A DNA stretch of 9,640 bases from Gemmatimonadaceae bacterium (lineage in GTDB: Bacteria > Gemmatimonadota > Gemmatimonadetes > Gemmatimonadales > Gemmatimonadaceae). Numbering within the stretch: position 1 is the stretch's first letter; each line of letters starts with the position of its first letter. Position numbers and translations under genes: made by a program. The stretch spans positions 1 through 9,640 of the forward strand of contig JABFXM010000449.1 of NCBI GenBank assembly GCA_013361745.1, given 5' to 3'. This document shows positions 6,544 to 9,640 of the stretch, one piece after another. The notes under the pieces were generated by a model that was not told the DNA's origin, ran no database searches, and worked only from the letters and a program-made list of their open reading frames with translations.

Positions 6544-8355
6544 ATGCGACGTCTCGCCCTGCTCGTGCTCGTCTTCGCGCTCGCCTGCACCGACGATGCG
6601 CTCGCCCCGGTCGCGACATCCCGCGCCGGCACCGATGCTCCGCGGCTCGACGTCGCGCCGCCACCGCCGCGCGCCTTCGGACCGGACAGCTATCAGGTCG
6701 GCCTCTTCACCGGGCAGGGCGCGGTGGTTCCCGGCCTGCGCTGCGCCGACGACGGCGCGGGCACCGAGCGATGCGACGGGTATCTCGCGAGCGCGGTGGA
6801 CAGCGCGCGTCTCGACGTGACGCTCCAGATCCCGACCGCGGCGCCGAAGCCCGTGCCGCTCGTCGTCCTGGTTCACGGGTACGCGGGCAGCAAGTCCAGC
6901 TCCGGCAACCTCGTGCAGCCGCTGCTTGACCAGGGCTACGCCGTGCTCCGCTACTCGACGCGCGGCTTCGGCAACTCGTGGGGGCAGGTGAACCTCGTCG
7001 ACGTGCACGCCGAGGTCGCCGACATGCGCAGCATGATCGCGCAGGTGGTGGACGTCGACGACTACGGATTGAACCCGGACGACGTCGCCGTCACCGGCGC
7101 ATCGTATGGCGGCGGACATTCCTGGCTCGCCGCGCTCGAGCCGACCTTCACGAGCCCGCGCCGGAAGGCGGTGCGCATCCGGACCGTGGTGCCGATCGCC
7201 GCGTGGAGCGACCTGCTCTACGCGCTCCTGCCTAACGGCCGCGAGAACCGGTCCCTCGATCACCCCGGAGGCGCGAAGCTCAGCTACATCAACGGGCTCT
7301 ATGCGTCCGGGTTCGATCCGCTGCACAATGGGCTCTACCCGAACTACCCGCCATACTTCATGGCCTGGCATGCATGGATCGACGCGCAGGAGCCCAACGA
7401 TGTCGACCCGCTCTTCCGCTCGATCGAGGACGGGCTCGCGGGCTACCGCTCGATCTGGTGGCAGCAGCCGTTCTGGTCGGACGCCGCGACCGCCGCGCGC
7501 GTCCCGGTCTTCATGGTGCAGGGGTTCACCGACGATCTCTTCCCGCTCCCGGAAGCGAAGCGGATGCTGCTCGCGCTGCAGACGATCGATCCCGCCTATC
7601 CCGTGACCGCGTACTTCGGCGACATCGGCCACCCGCGCGCGAGCAACAAGACCGGCGAGATCGACTACGTACTCGGCCTCATCGAACGGTGGCTCGCGTA
7701 CTACCTCAAGGGCGCCGGCACCCCACCGGCGGGCGTCTACGCCGCGCTCACGCGCCCGCGCGAGGAGCCGTTCGACGCCGCCGACGTCGTCACCGTGCCG
7801 ACGTTAGGCTCGCTCGCGACCGACACCGTGTCGACGCGCTTCCCCGGCGCCGCGGTGCTCGTCAATCCACTCACCGATCCGGCGAGCGGCTTCTTCTGGG
7901 ATCCGCTCGTGATGGAGGGGGCCGAGCAGCTGCAGCCGCTCCCCGCCCCGCCGGAATCGCCGCTCGTTCCAGGGAGCCTCGCGACCTTCGACGTGCCCGT
8001 CGCGGAGCTGAGTCACGGCGGCGCGCTCACCATCGCCGGCCAGCCCGCGGTGTCGATGCACCTCGCGACCTCGGGCTACCGCGTCCAGCTCGACGTGCGC
8101 CTCTTCGACGTCGACGCGAGCGGCGTGAAGCGGATCATAACGCGCGGCACCTACACGCTCGACAGCGGCGCGCCGGGCGAGCCGATCGGAGGAACGGGCG
8201 TCACGATCCTCACCTACGGCAACCTCTGGCGCGCGGAGGCCGGCCACACCCTGCGGCTCGAGCTGACGAACGTCGACAGCCCGTATCTCGCGCCGAGCCG
8301 CGTCCCGAGCGCGACCACGGTGAACCAGGTGGAGCTGCGGATTCCCGTGCGGTGA
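6544..8355 (+). CDS. Exported alpha/beta-hydrolase of the CocE/NonD, X-Pro dipeptidyl-peptidase S15-like family (putative lipoprotein)
   Basis: This is a predicted exported serine hydrolase that cleaves peptide or ester bonds; the substrate cannot be read from sequence. The 603 residues start with MRRLALLVLVFALAC, a hydrophobic signal ending at Cys15. The sequence before Cys15 (ALA) is an imperfect lipobox, so a lipoprotein is likely but not certain. A Pro-rich spacer (about 35-44) follows, then the alpha/beta-hydrolase domain: HGYAG at 111-115 (oxyanion region), RYSTRGFGNSWG at 136-147, nucleophile Ser187 in GASYGG, acid Asp330 or Asp331 in QGFTDD, and His363 in DIGHPRAS. From about residue 430 to 603 a beta-rich region matches the PepX C-terminal jelly-roll layout. 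Cys67 and Cys77 may form a disulfide, in keeping with export. The start was chosen by the GGGAGG six bases upstream. The gene is divergent from the operon and convergent with the S10 gene. All three triad residues are present. Confidence 0.85.
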   Translation: MRRLALLVLVFALACTDDALAPVATSRAGTDAPRLDVAPPPPRAFGPDSYQVGLFTGQGAVVPGLRCADDGAGTERCDGYLASAVDSARLDVTLQIPTAAPKPVPLVVLVHGYAGSKSSSGNLVQPLLDQGYAVLRYSTRGFGNSWGQVNLVDVHAEVADMRSMIAQVVDVDDYGLNPDDVAVTGASYGGGHSWLAALEPTFTSPRRKAVRIRTVVPIAAWSDLLYALLPNGRENRSLDHPGGAKLSYINGLYASGFDPLHNGLYPNYPPYFMAWHAWIDAQEPNDVDPLFRSIEDGLAGYRSIWWQQPFWSDAATAARVPVFMVQGFTDDLFPLPEAKRMLLALQTIDPAYPVTAYFGDIGHPRASNKTGEIDYVLGLIERWLAYYLKGAGTPPAGVYAALTRPREEPFDAADVVTVPTLGSLATDTVSTRFPGAAVLVNPLTDPASGFFWDPLVMEGAEQLQPLPAPPESPLVPGSLATFDVPVAELSHGGALTIAGQPAVSMHLATSGYRVQLDVRLFDVDASGVKRIITRGTYTLDSGAPGEPIGGTGVTILTYGNLWRAEAGHTLRLELTNVDSPYLAPSRVPSATTVNQVELRIPVR

Positions 8356-8415
8356 CGGTCGGGCGGATCGCTGATGGATCACCGAAGCGGCGTACCTGTC
8401 GCTCTTGCTGGGAAT

Positions 8416-8464
8416 AACAGAAAGCACGAAGGGTCTCTTGTGAGAGCTCTTCGTGCCTTCTGTT
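8416..8464. terminator. Long imperfect hairpin between convergent genes, probable bidirectional terminator or structured element
   Basis: The left arm AACAGAAAGCACGAAGGG (8416-8433) pairs with CTCTTCGTGCCTTCTGTT (8447-8464), with one A-C mismatch and one G-T wobble. TCTC (8434-8437) then pairs with GAGA (8442-8445) around a TTGT loop; G8446 is bulged. The stem has about 21 pairs. It is richer in A and T than the flanking coding DNA. It lies 60 bp after the hydrolase stop (plus strand) and about 110 bp after the S10 stop (minus strand). No long T run follows on either side, though the minus-strand exit reads TTTCTGTTATTCC. Confidence 0.55.
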
Positions 8465-8532
8465 CAACGAGCCCAACGCAACAGAGTCTTTATGAGCCCT
8501 TCGTCCCTTCTGTCCCGATCAGTCAACGCAAC
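8444..8532 (+). repeat. Pair of imperfect 39-bp direct repeats
   Basis: Copy 1 (8444-8482) and copy 2 (8494-8532) begin 50 bp apart and match at 28 of 39 positions by my alignment. The first 20 bases (GAGCYCTTCGTSCCTTCTGT) and the last nine (CAACGCAAC) are nearly or fully identical, while the ten bases between have diverged. Copy 1 overlaps the right arm of the hairpin at 8416-8464, so the CTTCGTGCCTTCTGT word occurs three times here, once inverted. The function is unknown. Confidence 0.6.
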
Positions 8533-8577
8533 CGTGGAGCGTTCATGACCGAACGGCGCCCTTCACCGCCTCGCCGT

Positions 8578-9640
8578 TCAATGCCGCGCCGAGCTCCCTC
8601 CCGCCACCGCGGGCGCCGGCTCGCGCTGGCTCGAGGCCCCCTCGATGAACCGCCGGATCCCCGCCCGCAGCTTCGCGTGCTGCGCGTCGTCGATGTACAT
8701 CATGTGTCCCGCGGCGAAGTACTCGGTCGTGATGTTCCGCTGCACCTCGGGTGCCACCTGCAGCTGCGCGAGGGTGTACTCGACCGCGAAGTACGGCGTC
8801 GCCATGTCGTAGTAGCCCATCGCGACGTACAGCCGCAGATACGGATTCTTCGTGAACGCGCGCTCGAGTGACGGCGAGACGTCGGCGTAGCCCTGCGTCT
8901 GCGGATAGCGCCAGCGGCCGATCCCGCCGCCAAGGATGTAGTAGACGTCGTCGTTGCGATACTTCAGCTCGCGGCGCACGTAGTCGTTCCACGCCGGCGT
9001 GAAGGTATTGCGGATCGTCGCCTCGCTCGGGTCGAGCGCGACCTGGTCGGAGCCGGGATCGATGTCGAAGGTCGTGAACCTGCTGTCGAGCCGCCCCACG
9101 ATCCGGCGCTGCGAGCGCAGGAGCTCGTGGTTGAAGCGGCCCAACGTCACCCGCAGGTCGTTGTCGAGGACGAAGCTCGTGTCGAGCCCCGTGTAGCGCG
9201 CGAGCTGCCGCGCGACGTGCGTGCGTTCCGCGGGCGAGAGCCGGGCCCCCATGATCAGCGCCGGCTGGTACTCGCTCACCGCCCACTTCTCCGCGTCGTT
9301 CACGACCTGCTCGACCGGCTTCGACTGCAGGTCGGCCGCGAGGCGCTTGTGGTCCCACGCGGTCGCCGCGTACGACGGCAGGACGTTCGCGAAGCCGACC
9401 GGATTGTCGCGGTTCATCGACGAGGCGCCGAAGTCGACGACGGTCGAGAGCAGGATGATCCCGTTCAGCGTGATCCCGCGGTCGGCGAGATATCCCGACA
9501 GTCCTGTCGCGCGCGTCGTCCCGTAGCTCTCGCCGCTGATGAAGAGCGGCGAGCTCCAGCGCGAGTACCGCGTCAGATACAGCCGCATGAACTCCGCCAT
9601 TGCCGCGATGTCCTCGTCGAGCCCCCAGAACTTCGCGCCG
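8578..9640 (-). CDS. Peptidase S10 family serine carboxypeptidase-like protein (partial, 5' end outside window)
   Basis: This belongs to family S10 (serine carboxypeptidases), which remove C-terminal residues from peptides and are usually exported in bacteria. About 354 C-terminal residues are visible. The reading frame is open to the right edge, and the residues there (AKFWGLDEDIAAMAEF) are family-typical, so the internal ATG at 9600 is not the start. The catalytic serine is in GESYGTTR (codon 9528-9526), the aspartate in GYYDMATP (8808-8806), and the histidine in AAGHMMY (8706-8704), in the order expected for S10. The signal peptide and N-terminal part lie outside, so export cannot be checked. 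The C-terminus ends in a short Ala/Ser-rich tail (SQREPAPAVAGGSSARH). It converges on the S15-type hydrolase gene, with a 222-bp gap holding a hairpin. Two peptidase-like genes side by side suggest peptide scavenging, which is inferred. Confidence 0.92.
   Translation of the reverse strand, partial: GAKFWGLDEDIAAMAEFMRLYLTRYSRWSSPLFISGESYGTTRATGLSGYLADRGITLNGIILLSTVVDFGASSMNRDNPVGFANVLPSYAATAWDHKRLAADLQSKPVEQVVNDAEKWAVSEYQPALIMGARLSPAERTHVARQLARYTGLDTSFVLDNDLRVTLGRFNHELLRSQRRIVGRLDSRFTTFDIDPGSDQVALDPSEATIRNTFTPAWNDYVRRELKYRNDDVYYILGGGIGRWRYPQTQGYADVSPSLERAFTKNPYLRLYVAMGYYDMATPYFAVEYTLAQLQVAPEVQRNITTEYFAAGHMMYIDDAQHAKLRAGIRRFIEGASSQREPAPAVAGGSSARH

Noticed and set aside
6298..7632. 444-codon open frame on the minus strand opposite the S15-type hydrolase gene
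   Set aside because: It is a mirror frame of a protein with an intact catalytic triad, and its composition is that of antisense GC-rich DNA.
8374..8871. Plus-strand open frame over the convergent gap and the 3' end of the S10 gene
   Set aside because: It runs through the hairpin and repeats and then antisense to the S10 catalytic His and Asp region, with no recognisable protein feature.
1..9640. CRISPR array, tRNA or rRNA genes, insertion sequences, phage or anti-phage genes
   Set aside because: No regularly spaced repeats, cloverleaf, ribosomal RNA or transposase/integrase motifs were seen on either strand.

Overview
The window is very GC-rich, densely coded DNA with codons ending mostly in G or C, as in a free-living soil or sediment bacterium. 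The mix of genes (SRPBCC membrane protein, secreted S10 and S15-type peptidases, ECF sigma factor) and the recurrent octamer GCCTAACG would fit Gemmatimonadota. That placement is an inference and was not tested. I see no tRNA, rRNA, CRISPR array, transposase or phage gene.

Layout from left to right: the 5' two-thirds or so of an ECF sigma factor gene (minus strand, cut by the left edge); an SRPBCC-domain membrane protein (minus); an MgtE-type magnesium transporter/channel (minus); a three-gene minus-strand operon transcribed leftwards (GNAT acyltransferase 6418-5609, enolase-superfamily N-acylamino acid racemase 5609-4470, M20D amidohydrolase 4473-3283); a plus-strand S15/CocE-like exported hydrolase (6544-8355) divergent from the operon; and the 3' part of an S10 serine carboxypeptidase gene (minus, cut by the right edge) convergent with it.

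The core is the operon. Its genes are joined by a TGATG and a GTGA stop/start overlap, so they are probably translationally coupled. The combination matches the pathway described in Geobacillus kaustophilus. There a GNAT enzyme N-succinylates a D-amino acid, an enolase-superfamily racemase interconverts the N-succinyl-D and L forms, and an M20 enzyme removes succinate only from the L form, giving an irreversible D-to-L conversion. The flanking exported peptidases could supply peptides and amino acids, but that link is speculative.

Three non-genic patterns stand out. GCCTAACG/CGTTAGGC is over-represented and appears to hold every TTA leucine codon in the window. A G-rich imperfect palindrome is embedded in frame in the GNAT gene. 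A long hairpin with a flanking direct repeat lies between the two convergent peptidase genes. No wholly new system is evident; the operon is the best candidate for functional follow-up.
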